Source: Bacteroidota bacterium
Lineage (GTDB): Bacteria; Bacteroidota; Bacteroidia; Sphingobacteriales; Sphingobacteriaceae
Reading direction: 5' to 3'
DNA length: 58,718 nt
Assembly: GCA_018828585.1 (NCBI GenBank)
Contig: JAHJVW010000084.1
Location: forward strand, 1-58,718
Each line of letters begins with the position of its first letter. Positions within the stretch are counted from its first letter, which is position 1. The notes below the pieces were generated by a model. That model was not told the origin of the DNA. It made no database searches and saw only the letters and a list, made by a program, of their open reading frames with translations. Shown here in pieces: positions 18,401 to 26,630 of this stretch. The position numbers were made by a program, and so were the translations under genes.

Positions 18401-19678
18401 TTATTCGTCCAAAGCAATTTTTGGCAGCTTATCTTCGCCGAACATCATTTTTTTCATGTCCATACTTTTATCTTTCATGTCCATTCCTTCGTGACCTTCC
18501 ATATTGTCCATTCCCTTAAACATGTCGTTTCCGCTATGTTTAGAGATGATGAGTTCTTCTGGAGGTAAATCTTCATAAACCAATGCCAATAGATTACCGC
18601 CTGGGTAAAGACCATTATTGGTTACCTTTCTGGTATCATGATCATGAAAAGTCCAGATTCCCCTGTTATTGCCTTCGATAATTATATCATAGGTTTTGCC
18701 AGGTGTAAGCGGCACTGTATTTCGTTGCCAAGGTTGAGGCAACGGAATTCCATCGTCTGCTACCATCCAAAAATCATGTCCATGCAGGTGTAGATGATGA
18801 TCAACTGAACCCGCATTTATCAATCTTACCCTTATTTTTTCTCTGGATTTAATAAACAGATAAGGAGTGTCAGGATATGATTTTCCGTTTACCGTAAACC
18901 AGTTAGATTCTGGTAAATTAGCAGGAGACCTACGCGAAAGTGCATAAGGAGGCTCATATCCATTTTTCATGGACTCCTCCAGTTGCTTTCTGTTATCAAA
19001 AACCGACCAGCGTTCATGCTCAAAACGTCCTTCTTTCATCAAATAGCTACGTTCCTTCATGCGGGTTAGCATTCGGTTCATCTCTGTTCTAATGAAATTC
19101 ACATCATGAGAGGAGTAAACCAAAGTATATTCTCTTTCATAATTGAACTGCTTTTTGATAGGGTCATTTGGGTCTTCTATAATCAAGCTACCGTACATTC
19201 CCGCTTGCATGTGCATTAGTGTACCCCAATGGCAATGGTAAAAATGCGTTCCAACGGGTTTTGCTTCAAATTCATAAACGAATTCATTATCAGGCATTAC
19301 CGGGAGTTGAGTTACAAAAGGCACCCCATCCATACGCCATGGCACATGGATGCCATGCCAGTGAATGGTATGATTTAAGCCAGTTTTGTTCTTAAACTTT
19401 ACCCTCACTTTATCGCCATATTGCACCCTAATTTCTGGGCCTGGGATCATATCATTGAACGCGAGCGTATGATATTGAAAACCGGGAGCGGGTTCATGAA
19501 TTTTAATGTCTAAGTAAAGTTCAAACTCTTTCCATTCACCAACTTTTTTAAAAGGGATGGGATCAGGAAACTTTGATGGTGCATTTAATTTTGCTTCTTT
19601 TGCTAAAAGATCTCCCGGAAAAAATACGACTCCAGCAGTGCTTAAAGCACCAGTTGCTAAAAATTTACGTCTGTCCAT
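18401..19678 (-). CDS. Two-domain multicopper oxidase with type 1 site in domain 1
   Basis: 425 aa. The N-terminus MDRRKFLATGALSTAG is a Tat-type signal (Arg-Arg plus hydrophobic stretch), so the folded enzyme is probably exported. Domain 1 has IHWHG (H106, H108) and HCHWGTLMHMQAGM, giving C149, H156 and M161 as type 1 copper ligands. Domain 2 has HLHLHG (H297, H299) and HDH (H345, H347); its Cys position is Asp, so only domain 1 holds a type 1 site. This matches the type C two-domain laccase-like layout. A Met/His-rich tail (~384-412) probably binds Cu(I). Likely role: oxidation of Cu(I) or phenols in the periplasm. Confidence 0.9.
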   Translation of the reverse strand: MDRRKFLATGALSTAGVVFFPGDLLAKEAKLNAPSKFPDPIPFKKVGEWKEFELYLDIKIHEPAPGFQYHTLAFNDMIPGPEIRVQYGDKVRVKFKNKTGLNHTIHWHGIHVPWRMDGVPFVTQLPVMPDNEFVYEFEAKPVGTHFYHCHWGTLMHMQAGMYGSLIIEDPNDPIKKQFNYEREYTLVYSSHDVNFIRTEMNRMLTRMKERSYLMKEGRFEHERWSVFDNRKQLEESMKNGYEPPYALSRRSPANLPESNWFTVNGKSYPDTPYLFIKSREKIRVRLINAGSVDHHLHLHGHDFWMVADDGIPLPQPWQRNTVPLTPGKTYDIIIEGNNRGIWTFHDHDTRKVTNNGLYPGGNLLALVYEDLPPEELIISKHSGNDMFKGMDNMEGHEGMDMKDKSMDMKKMMFGEDKLPKIALDE

Positions 19679-19683
19679 TGTTA

Positions 19684-19980
19684 TTATTTTTTATTGAAAT
19701 GTTTATTATTTTTTATTGAAATGTTATAAAAGCCGGCTATACATGCACCCAATAGCCAGCCGAGAATAAATGTTTCTACCAGTCCAATTCCGGCTTCCCA
19801 TAATGGGATATCCATTCGGATGATAGTCGAAACATCAAGACCATGCAATAGGCTGTTAAAGAATTTTACAGACCCTTCTGGACCAGCGGTCGTCATCACT
19901 AACATACAGCCCAAATAAAGCAAGGCGATGGTAATGCCAACTGCTAAACCAAATTTTTTGACATTAATGGTGCTATTCAT
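19684..19980 (-). CDS. DUF5676 family membrane protein
   Basis: 98 aa with two membrane helices (~12-32 and ~64-88) joined by a loop with KFFNSLLHGLD, the typical DUF5676 block. Often seen beside copper-resistance genes; no function known to me. Five bp before the oxidase gene and overlapping the preceding small gene by 8 bp. Confidence 0.8.
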   Translation of the reverse strand: MNSTINVKKFGLAVGITIALLYLGCMLVMTTAGPEGSVKFFNSLLHGLDVSTIIRMDIPLWEAGIGLVETFILGWLLGACIAGFYNISIKNNKHFNKK

Positions 19981-20191
19981 GGTTTTCTTTTTTTAGTGTT
20001 TTTACATGCTGTTTATCATCATGCTCGTGGGCGCCATTGTGATTCATGGGCATCAGTAAATGGCAGGCAAACATGGCAAGGATAAATATGAATAAAGTGA
20101 TGCCCGAACCCAAGCCTAAAGCCGGAGCGATAAATATCAACAGTAGTGGCAACGTACAGCCAATCACCATCCAGAAAATGTGTTTTTTCAT
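19973..20191 (-). CDS. Small membrane protein with His-rich tail
   Basis: 72 aa with two hydrophobic helices (~5-25, ~29-48). It ends with CHLLMPMNHNGAHEHDD, whose Cys, His and Met could bind copper, then a charged tail. Size and layout resemble small DUF2933-like proteins of copper loci, but the match is not certain. Overlaps the DUF5676 gene by 8 bp. Confidence 0.65.
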   Translation of the reverse strand: MKKHIFWMVIGCTLPLLLIFIAPALGLGSGITLFIFILAMFACHLLMPMNHNGAHEHDDKQHVKTLKKENHE

Positions 20192-20228
20192 TTTATTAAT
20201 TTTAAGATATTACATATATTCCCATTAG

Positions 20229-21017
20229 CTACAGAGAGATAAAAGGCCCAGCATTTGTAAAAGGACTTCTTCTCCCTCTAATATCACGATCAACATGAGA
20301 CCTTGCAGAAGCCGACGGACTTCGCCAAACCGATGCAGCCAACAAAGCCGAAGAATGCTTTTTGTTATTCTTATTCAGTTCATCCTGCGCTGCCTTTGGT
20401 TGCTCTTTTTCTGTCGTTTCATCTTGCCCAGTCAAATGCTCATGAGCTTCTTTAGCAGTGGTTGCACATGCGTTACAGTGCTCCATTTCTGAAGTTGTAT
20501 TTCCGTGTAAATCTTCCGCTACGGCATGGCAAGCATTTGCATTTATTTCTGAAATTTGCTTGGCATAACTGCTTTTTAAACTTATCAATTCTGCTGTTAA
20601 GCTCGATAAAATGGCACATTCTTCCTGCGTAACCAAAAAGTGTTGTTTTTCCTTTGCCTCCTGCTCTTGTGCTTCCAACGCTTGATAAATTTCAATGGTT
20701 TCTTTGGCACAGGCTCTACATGCTTCCGCACATTCTTTACAATGATCCATTCCCATTGCTACATGTTTTTCACATTCTGCTGCACAGGCATTACAAATGG
20801 CGGCACATAGCTGGCAAAGCTCTTTTGAGTAAGCACCTTCTATACTCATCAATTCTGCTGCAGCCTTACAAATTGCTGCACATTCCAAATCAAGTCTTAT
20901 GCAATTGGTAAGATTTTTTACATTTTCTTCTTCTAGACAGGATATGGCACAATAGTTACAAGTAGTGGCACAGGCTATGCAGGCATCTACACAATTTTTT
21001 ATTTGTTGATGGGTCAT
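20229..21017 (-). CDS. Csp-like four-helix copper-storage protein with extra half-repeat
   Basis: 262 aa from the ATG at 21017; the longer frame from 21050 would overlap the SHOCT gene and add a basic leader. Residues 1-112 form the DUF326/Csp four-helix bundle with about 18 Cys in CxxC/CxxxC spacing, which in characterised Csp proteins line the bundle and bind many Cu(I) ions. Residues ~125-205 resemble the second half again (TAELISLKSSYAK against AAELMSIEGAYSK), but most Cys are lost. The last ~40 residues are Arg/Ser-rich with no similarity to the rest. No signal peptide, so storage would be cytosolic. Confidence 0.85.
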   Translation of the reverse strand: MTHQQIKNCVDACIACATTCNYCAISCLEEENVKNLTNCIRLDLECAAICKAAAELMSIEGAYSKELCQLCAAICNACAAECEKHVAMGMDHCKECAEACRACAKETIEIYQALEAQEQEAKEKQHFLVTQEECAILSSLTAELISLKSSYAKQISEINANACHAVAEDLHGNTTSEMEHCNACATTAKEAHEHLTGQDETTEKEQPKAAQDELNKNNKKHSSALLAASVWRSPSASARSHVDRDIRGRRSPFTNAGPFISL

Positions 21018-21036
21018 GATCTTAATTTTTATGTGA

Positions 21037-21249
21037 TTACTTCTGTTCAATCAATTTCTTCTTCTCTTCGTATTCTTCCTTTTGAATTTCCCCTGCGGCA
21101 AATCGTCTCTTCAAAATATCTAAAGGAGTGTTCTTTTTAGTTCGCTGACCGGGGATATCCCATGGTGTAGCAAAAATCCATATTAACATAATCACCCAGA
21201 AGAACCACCATACCAGGTGCATACCTCCAACATTTCCATAATGAATCAT
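21037..21249 (-). CDS. Small SHOCT-domain membrane protein (copy 2)
   Basis: 70 aa; a hydrophobic Trp-rich helix (~8-26) is followed by FATPWDIPGQR and a SHOCT domain (PLDILKRRFAAGEIQKEEYEEKK). It is a clear paralogue of 8525-8779, with the membrane half most conserved. It lies 19 bp before the Csp gene start. Confidence 0.8.
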   Translation of the reverse strand: MIHYGNVGGMHLVWWFFWVIMLIWIFATPWDIPGQRTKKNTPLDILKRRFAAGEIQKEEYEEKKKLIEQK

Positions 21250-21311
21250 AATTATTTAATTTTAAATTGTTGACAATTAATTTATTAAGCTTGCTATGTT
21301 GCTGAAAAGGC

Positions 21312-21776
21312 TTATTTTGATTTTGTAGTCTTCTCATTCTTTTTCTCTAATCCAAAACAATGGGCTGCGCAAGCATGTAACTTGTAATTCTTATGTACAG
21401 TGCCGAGTGAATGCCCCTTTGGGTCTAAAATCTCACACTTTTCCGCATCTAAATCTCGCACTGTAATTATATTCGCTCCATTGATATTGGAATAATTACC
21501 ATTCTTTTTTGCTTTGCCTAGGTTTTTCCCGTTTGCAGCAATCACATTTCCCTTGGCATCAATAAAATAAAGGGTCTTTCCCTGGTTGTTTTTAACAATA
21601 TCATCTTTAGTGATAAAACCTATTTTGTTCCAGCCATGGTCGTGGATCTCCCCTTTTTTATTGATAAATATTTTTTCAGACTGGGTAGTATCTTTTTTAG
21701 TTTGGCCGAATGTATCAACAGTAAAAGTTGTGAGGAATGCTAATAGTAAGGTAAATAAGAAGTGTTTTCTTTTCAT
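21312..21776 (-). CDS. Secreted protein of unknown function
   Basis: 154 aa with a signal peptide (MKRKHFLFTLLLAFLTTFTVDTFGQ). The mature part has repeated short turns of the type G-x-x-(I/L)-x-x-x-x-G (KKGEIHDHGWNKIGFI, DAKGNVIAANGKNLG, DPKGHSLG), suggesting a small beta-repeat fold. The C-terminus has HACAAHC, which could bind metal. It lies between the HMA-AraC regulator and the SHOCT/Csp genes, on the same strand. Confidence 0.7.
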   Translation of the reverse strand: MKRKHFLFTLLLAFLTTFTVDTFGQTKKDTTQSEKIFINKKGEIHDHGWNKIGFITKDDIVKNNQGKTLYFIDAKGNVIAANGKNLGKAKKNGNYSNINGANIITVRDLDAEKCEILDPKGHSLGTVHKNYKLHACAAHCFGLEKKNEKTTKSK

Positions 21777-21869
21777 GATTTCTATGTTTTAATCAATGGG
21801 TTTTAATCTTTAATAATGATAATTAAAAGTAGCCTTAAACCCTTTATTTTTTGTTTGGTTAAATGGCTC

Positions 21870-22463
21870 TTATTGTTTGAAATTATGTGGAATTAAGTTT
21901 TGTAAGTGAATCCGTTCCGGTACAGGGTTGTTTTTGTATTCTCGAGGTGTTTTTCCGGTTTCGCGTTTAAAGTGAGTGCTGAAATTCTGAGAAAAGCTAA
22001 AACCCAGTAACCAGGCTATTTCGGCAATATCCATCTCATTTAATATGAGTAACTCTTTAGCCTTTTCAACCTTCAGCCTAACGAAGTACCGCTCAATAGT
22101 TATAGTTGTTACCTTTTTAAATACTGCACTTAAATGCTTATAGCTTTTATGGAGCTGCGTTGATAAATAATCTGAAACAGTAAGTGCTTTTTCTTTAGCC
22201 ATCAAGTATTCATTAAGATAGGTTACCAGTAATGTTTGAATATCGACCGCAAGTTTTTCATCCACAGATAAAGCAAGGGCAAAGCCATGTTTCTCCAGAT
22301 TTTGCTCCAGTTTTTCCTGTAGCTCTTTGGTTATCGCTTTTTCAAGAATCACTTCCCCCAAATTAACCTCAAGCGAAGGCAAACCTGTTTGTTCAAATAT
22401 TCTTCTTACCTCTACGATGCACCTGCCACAGCACATATTTTTTATATTTAATTGGGTTTTCAT
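21870..22463 (-). CDS. AraC-family regulator with N-terminal HMA-like metal site
   Basis: 197 aa. The N-terminus MKTQLNIKNMCCGRC (Cys11, Cys12, Cys15) followed by a beta-alpha-beta pattern resembles a heavy-metal-associated domain of about 65 residues. Residues ~80-185 form an AraC-type double helix-turn-helix (ERYFVRLKVEKAKELL, MDIAEIAWLLGFSFSQNFSTHFKRETGKTPREYK). The fusion suggests direct Cu(I) sensing coupled to DNA binding. It is the first gene of the long leftward copper/metabolism run and is the best candidate for its regulator. DNA target not identified. Confidence 0.85.
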   Translation of the reverse strand: MKTQLNIKNMCCGRCIVEVRRIFEQTGLPSLEVNLGEVILEKAITKELQEKLEQNLEKHGFALALSVDEKLAVDIQTLLVTYLNEYLMAKEKALTVSDYLSTQLHKSYKHLSAVFKKVTTITIERYFVRLKVEKAKELLILNEMDIAEIAWLLGFSFSQNFSTHFKRETGKTPREYKNNPVPERIHLQNLIPHNFKQ

Positions 22464-22618
22464 CTCTGTCGATCCTTTTAGTTATTGATCATTAAGCTCG
22501 ACAGATTTTTTATTATACCGAACTTAATTGAACAGTATATGTGCGTTTGGCACTCTACTTAAATTCAAATTTTTATGGAAATAAAATTTTTAGACGGAAC
22601 ATATAAAATAAGCTCCCT

Positions 22619-22641
22619 ACACATCCGAACAAAGGATGTGT
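22619..22641. promoter_or_regulatory. Hairpin upstream of the HMA-AraC regulator
   Basis: An 8-bp perfect inverted repeat (acacatcc / ggatgtgt) with a 7-nt spacer, 156 bp upstream of the regulator start. No T-run follows, so a binding site is as possible as a terminator of the HYC_CC_PP gene. Confidence 0.3.
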
Positions 22642-22730
22642 TACCGAGGGATATTAGAATATAATTTAACGACTGTTGCGGCACAATGATATTCGCAATA
22701 GTTCATCCTGATTAATTATATTCTATTTTT

Positions 22731-23120
22731 CTATATAAGTATAGATTGGATGGCTAGAAAAATAGCCAGGGGCTTGCTATGCCTGACCCGATTATTGGGA
22801 TAGTTTAAGTCGTAATTAACTGAGCTTAGGCTATAATTCTGATGATCAGTTGCAGGGGTTAAATAACCGGAGGTGGTTAGTTTATTGAAATCGTAGCAAT
22901 TCAGAAGGTTTTTGTGGTTATCCGTTTTATGGTAAACTACCTTATCCTGGCAGCAACCTTTAGGCATCATATCTGGGTTACACAAGCAAACAACTTTATT
23001 ACTGAAATTTATAAGAGAGACATTACTAAGTTGCTCACCACAATAATGATAATTAAGCGTCACTCCGGAGGCAGCAGCTGAATATGCTATGAGAAGGAAT
23101 ACGGCTAATAATTTTTTCAT
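22731..23120 (-). CDS. HYC_CC_PP family secreted protein
   Basis: 129 aa from the ATG at 23120, which starts the signal peptide MKKLLAVFLLIAYSAAAS; the longer in-frame start at 23204 only adds polar residues. It has the family hallmarks: HYCGEQL after the signal peptide, a CLCNPD...KGCCQDK cluster near the middle, then a variable tail. Proteins of this type occur in Bacteroidota beside RND metal pumps and copper genes; exact function unknown. The conserved His/Cys suggest periplasmic metal binding. Confidence 0.8.
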   Translation of the reverse strand: MKKLLAVFLLIAYSAAASGVTLNYHYCGEQLSNVSLINFSNKVVCLCNPDMMPKGCCQDKVVYHKTDNHKNLLNCYDFNKLTTSGYLTPATDHQNYSLSSVNYDLNYPNNRVRHSKPLAIFLAIQSILI

Positions 23121-23294
23121 TACTGTTTTATAATGATGTAAATCTAACTGCTGATCACTTGTTAAAAAATGACATTGGTCACTTTTAAAAATGATTACAA
23201 CCATTACAAAAAACTTATAATCAATATATTAAGTGATTTTAGTCATTCCTATCTATTCTGTGTTTTATACCTTAGTAGGTAATACGATAAGAAA

Positions 23295-23519
23295 ATGCGA
23301 AGTTTAAAAATTCAATTCTCTCACCCGGTAAAAGGAATAATCCAAATGTTTACCGGACTGAATCACAAAGCTAGTTATAGCTTTGAGGCAGATAGCTTAA
23401 ACAAAGACTTTTTAGAAGTCCCTCTTGATAGATTTAAAAAAGGGAAATATATGCTTTTCTTTGAATGGGAACATGATGGGCTTCCGTTTCTCTACAAAAC
23501 TGCAATATTGGTTCAATAA
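23295..23519 (+). CDS. Small FixH-like beta-sandwich protein
   Basis: 74 aa without a signal or membrane helix. The pattern of beta strands and the FKKGKYMLFFEWEHDGLPFLY block resemble the soluble domain of FixH/CcoH-type proteins, which help copper oxidase assembly. Here the membrane anchor is missing, so it may be a shortened relative or only similar in fold. Plus strand, divergent from the HYC_CC_PP gene. Confidence 0.5.
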   Translation: MRSLKIQFSHPVKGIIQMFTGLNHKASYSFEADSLNKDFLEVPLDRFKKGKYMLFFEWEHDGLPFLYKTAILVQ

Positions 23520-23811
23520 TTTATAAAAAGCTATTAATAATTTAATAGTATAATCTAGAAAGTGATAATGCCGTACTGAATTAGTAGGATTTGTTCCGAT
23601 ACTTACAATGTGTCGAATAATTTGAAAAACACGCCGAAATGAAAACAGAACATCGTAAAGAATAGGTTAAAGCATGTTGAAGATGTGCCGAGGCTTGCGA
23701 ATAAATGGCAAAAGCCATTTAATTACCTGTCAAAACTTGACAAGTAATTATTACAATTTATAAAATTATTAGGTTATTTAAACTTAGTACAAGAATTTAA
23801 CACTCTAACTT

Positions 23812-24330
23812 ATGCAGAAGCTCTCCCTTTCTATCGTTTTAATTCCTGTAATAGCCATATCACTAAACATTTTTTTATACTTGATTTTGCTACGTAAATC
23901 CGAGAATAAAAGCTCGTTTAAACAGTATATTTTAACAGTACTGTTGTTTGCGTTTCTTTTTAATACCATTTGGGAGATTTTGCAAATTCCTTTGTATAAA
24001 GAAGGTTTATATTCACTAAGCCATATTCTTTTCTGCGTTATGGCTTCAGTTGCGGATGCAATAATGGTACTTTTGATTTTCTTTGGCTTTTCTCTTATTT
24101 ATAAAGATTCGCTATGGATTAAAAAGATAGATCTATCAAAAATTCTATTCTTGATAATCGCAGGTGGAATAGGTGCCGTTCTTGCGGAAACTAGACATCT
24201 TTCAATAGGGACTTGGAGTTATGCTGCAAGTATGCCTATAATCCCAGTGATAACCGTAGGTCTTTCGCCCGTTTTGCAATTTATGATTTTACCGTTGCTT
24301 ATTTATTGGGTAGCTTTTAAAGTGATATGA
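23812..24330 (+). CDS. Multi-pass membrane protein, unknown
   Basis: 172 aa with five hydrophobic segments (about 7-27, 40-58, 70-97, 110-127, 137-168). Motifs NTIWEILQIPLY and LSIGTWSYAASMPIIPV contain conserved-looking Trp, Glu and Pro within membrane segments. No family recognised with confidence; it vaguely recalls lycopene-cyclase-like membrane domains. It stands alone on the plus strand between two leftward metal operons. Confidence 0.6.
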   Translation: MQKLSLSIVLIPVIAISLNIFLYLILLRKSENKSSFKQYILTVLLFAFLFNTIWEILQIPLYKEGLYSLSHILFCVMASVADAIMVLLIFFGFSLIYKDSLWIKKIDLSKILFLIIAGGIGAVLAETRHLSIGTWSYAASMPIIPVITVGLSPVLQFMILPLLIYWVAFKVI

Positions 24331-24459
24331 CGTAGAAGCAATACTTCCGAACAAAAACCTTTTTTTAGCGATGATTATTTTCAATAATATTGCTTTTTTA
24401 ATAGATTTCCATATCGGAAATAATAACCTTTTTTTAATACTAAAGCCTTGTGTTTATTT

Positions 24460-24499
24460 ATTTTGATACTAAATAGAACAATCTATTTAGTATCAAAAT
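24460..24499. terminator. Bidirectional terminator between convergent genes
   Basis: A perfect 18-bp inverted repeat (24460-24477 with 24482-24499) with loop acaa, A-rich and T-rich at the ends. It lies between the 3' ends of the plus-strand membrane protein and the minus-strand P1B-4 ATPase. Confidence 0.75.
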
Positions 24500-24548
24500 A
24501 TTCGAATGTTGCCATTCAAAAAGAAAAAGGAAATAAACGGAAAGCGAC

Positions 24549-26591
24549 CTATCGTTTCTTATAAGCCAACAACCTCAGTCCATTAAACACCACGACTAAG
24601 GTTGAACCTTCGTGAGCTATCACGGCTGGGCCAATGGTAGCAATTCCCAATACTGTCAAGGGTATTAATATAGCTACTACTCCCAAACTCATCCAAAGGT
24701 TCTGCTTAATGATTCTTCTTGATTGACGGCTTAACGCAATGGCAAACGGAAGGTTATCCAGTCTGTCAGCCATTAGTGCGATATCGGCTGTTTCTAGTGC
24801 CACGTCAGAACCAGCGGCACCCATGGCAATGCCAACAGTACTTTTTGCCATAGCCGGAGCATCGTTTACACCATCCCCCACCATCGCTACTTTCTTTTCC
24901 TGTTGAATCAGTTTTTCAATTGCGTTAACTTTTTCTTCTGGGAGTAAGCTGCCCCAAGCTTCCGTAAGACCTGTTTGTTTGGCTACGGCATCTGCAACTT
25001 TTTGATTATCACCTGTAAGCATCACCATTTTTTTGATGCCCAATTTTTTGAGCTCTTCTAATGTTGCTTTTGCATTGTCTCTTGGCGTGTCCATTAAGGC
25101 AATCAAACCGATAAAGGTTTTATCTTGTTGGATTATCATGGTGGTGTTACCCTCGCTCTCCAATTTTTCTACTGCTTTCAGTACTTCATCAGGTAGAGTT
25201 TTAAACAGCTTTTTATTTCCGATGGTAATTTGAGTGTTATTGAGTTTTGCCTTTACTCCATGCCCCGTAACCGATTCGAGGTTTTGTGCCTTAGGAATTT
25301 CAACATCTTTTAACCTTTCTTTCCCGTCCTTAACCACAGCCGCCGCTAAAGGGTGATCGCTCAACTTTTCTACAGCAACTGCTATTTTCAAGACATCGTC
25401 TTCCGAAGTATTATTAAAACCTTTTACCACTGTTAACTTCGGTTTTCCTTCTGTTATGGTTCCGGTTTTGTCAAAAGCTATGGCCGTTAGTTCTCCCAAT
25501 TGTTCCAAAGGTCCGCCACCTTTTATCAATACCCCATCTTTGGCTGCTCTTGCTATACCGCTCAACACGGCACTTGGTGTAGATATAGCTAAAGCACAAG
25601 GGCTTGCTGCTACCAAAACAGACATTGCCCTGTAAAAGCTGTCAGAAAAACTTTCATCTATCACTAAAAACGCAAATAGGAGAAGCACTACCAAACCCAG
25701 TACAGCAGGTACATAATACTTCTGTAGCTTATCAGTAAACAGTTGCGTTGGAGATTTTTGGGCATCAGTGTCATTAACCAGCTTAACCAATCTGGCAAGG
25801 GTAGAATCCTTAGCTACTTTAAGCACCTTAATTTCGAGTACCTGTGAGCCATTTATTGAACCTGCAAAAACCCGATGTTCAGCAGGAAGATTTTTTTCAT
25901 CAACTGCATCTTTATCTTTTGCAGGATACTTATCTACCGGAATACTTTCACCAGTGATGGGCGCCTGATTAACACTGCTTTCTCCTTGTAAAACCATCCC
26001 ATCAGCAGAAATTTTGCTGTTGGGTTTCACTAAAATAATATCGCCAATTTTTAAATCTTCAATGGCAACCTCTTTTTCTCCATCTTCGGTTTTAAGGATA
26101 GCTGTTTTTGGCGCAAGTTCTGACAAGGCGGCAATAGATTTTCTTGCTTTACCCATTGCATAATGTTCCAGGGCATGCCCTAAGCTGAACAGAAAGAGCA
26201 ATAACGCTCCTTCTGCCCATTTCCCAAGGGTGGCCGCACCAACAGCCGCTACCAGCATCAAAAAGTCAATTTCAAAATGACCTTTCGCTATAGTTTCTAC
26301 CGCTTCTTTGGTCGTAAAAAAGCCACCAAAAAAATAAGCAATGATGTAACAGGTTAAACTTACCCAAAAAGGTAATCCTGCAATAAAGCTCAAACCAAAA
26401 CCAGTCAATAAAAATGCACCGCAAATAATACTAAAAATAAGTTCTGTATTGGCTCCAAAAATCCCACTATGCTCATGATTTTCATCGTGATCCTTGTGTT
26501 TCTCGTTTTCTTCAGCTTTAGTTCTTTTATTGATGTCAATTCTAGGTTCATCGCCTTTTTTAGGGGATTTATTTTTATCTTCTTTTTTCAT
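24549..26591 (-). CDS. P1B-4-type metal-exporting ATPase (CoaT/ZosA-like)
   Basis: 680-aa inner-membrane pump. The membrane motif is SPC (VAASPCALAISTP), with HEGST in the last membrane region. These are the marks of subgroup P1B-4, whose members move Co2+, Zn2+ or Fe2+ rather than copper. Phosphorylated Asp374 lies in DKTGTIT, and TGES, DHPLAA and GDGVNDAPA are present. The N-terminus (1-45) is charged with a short His-rich stretch (EKHKDHDENHEH) and no CxxC domain. Last gene of the DUF6660-CzcA-CzcB-ZIP run, 39 bp after ZIP. Confidence 0.92.
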   Translation of the reverse strand: MKKEDKNKSPKKGDEPRIDINKRTKAEENEKHKDHDENHEHSGIFGANTELIFSIICGAFLLTGFGLSFIAGLPFWVSLTCYIIAYFFGGFFTTKEAVETIAKGHFEIDFLMLVAAVGAATLGKWAEGALLLFLFSLGHALEHYAMGKARKSIAALSELAPKTAILKTEDGEKEVAIEDLKIGDIILVKPNSKISADGMVLQGESSVNQAPITGESIPVDKYPAKDKDAVDEKNLPAEHRVFAGSINGSQVLEIKVLKVAKDSTLARLVKLVNDTDAQKSPTQLFTDKLQKYYVPAVLGLVVLLLFAFLVIDESFSDSFYRAMSVLVAASPCALAISTPSAVLSGIARAAKDGVLIKGGGPLEQLGELTAIAFDKTGTITEGKPKLTVVKGFNNTSEDDVLKIAVAVEKLSDHPLAAAVVKDGKERLKDVEIPKAQNLESVTGHGVKAKLNNTQITIGNKKLFKTLPDEVLKAVEKLESEGNTTMIIQQDKTFIGLIALMDTPRDNAKATLEELKKLGIKKMVMLTGDNQKVADAVAKQTGLTEAWGSLLPEEKVNAIEKLIQQEKKVAMVGDGVNDAPAMAKSTVGIAMGAAGSDVALETADIALMADRLDNLPFAIALSRQSRRIIKQNLWMSLGVVAILIPLTVLGIATIGPAVIAHEGSTLVVVFNGLRLLAYKKR

Positions 26592-26630
26592 TGTTATATC
26601 GTTTTAAACTATTATTATATCTGTTGTTTA

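Noticed and set aside
19427-19678. Multicopper oxidase as inactive because domain 2 lacks the type 1 Cys
   Set aside because: The type 1 ligands are all present in domain 1 (C149, H156, M161), a known arrangement for two-domain oxidases.
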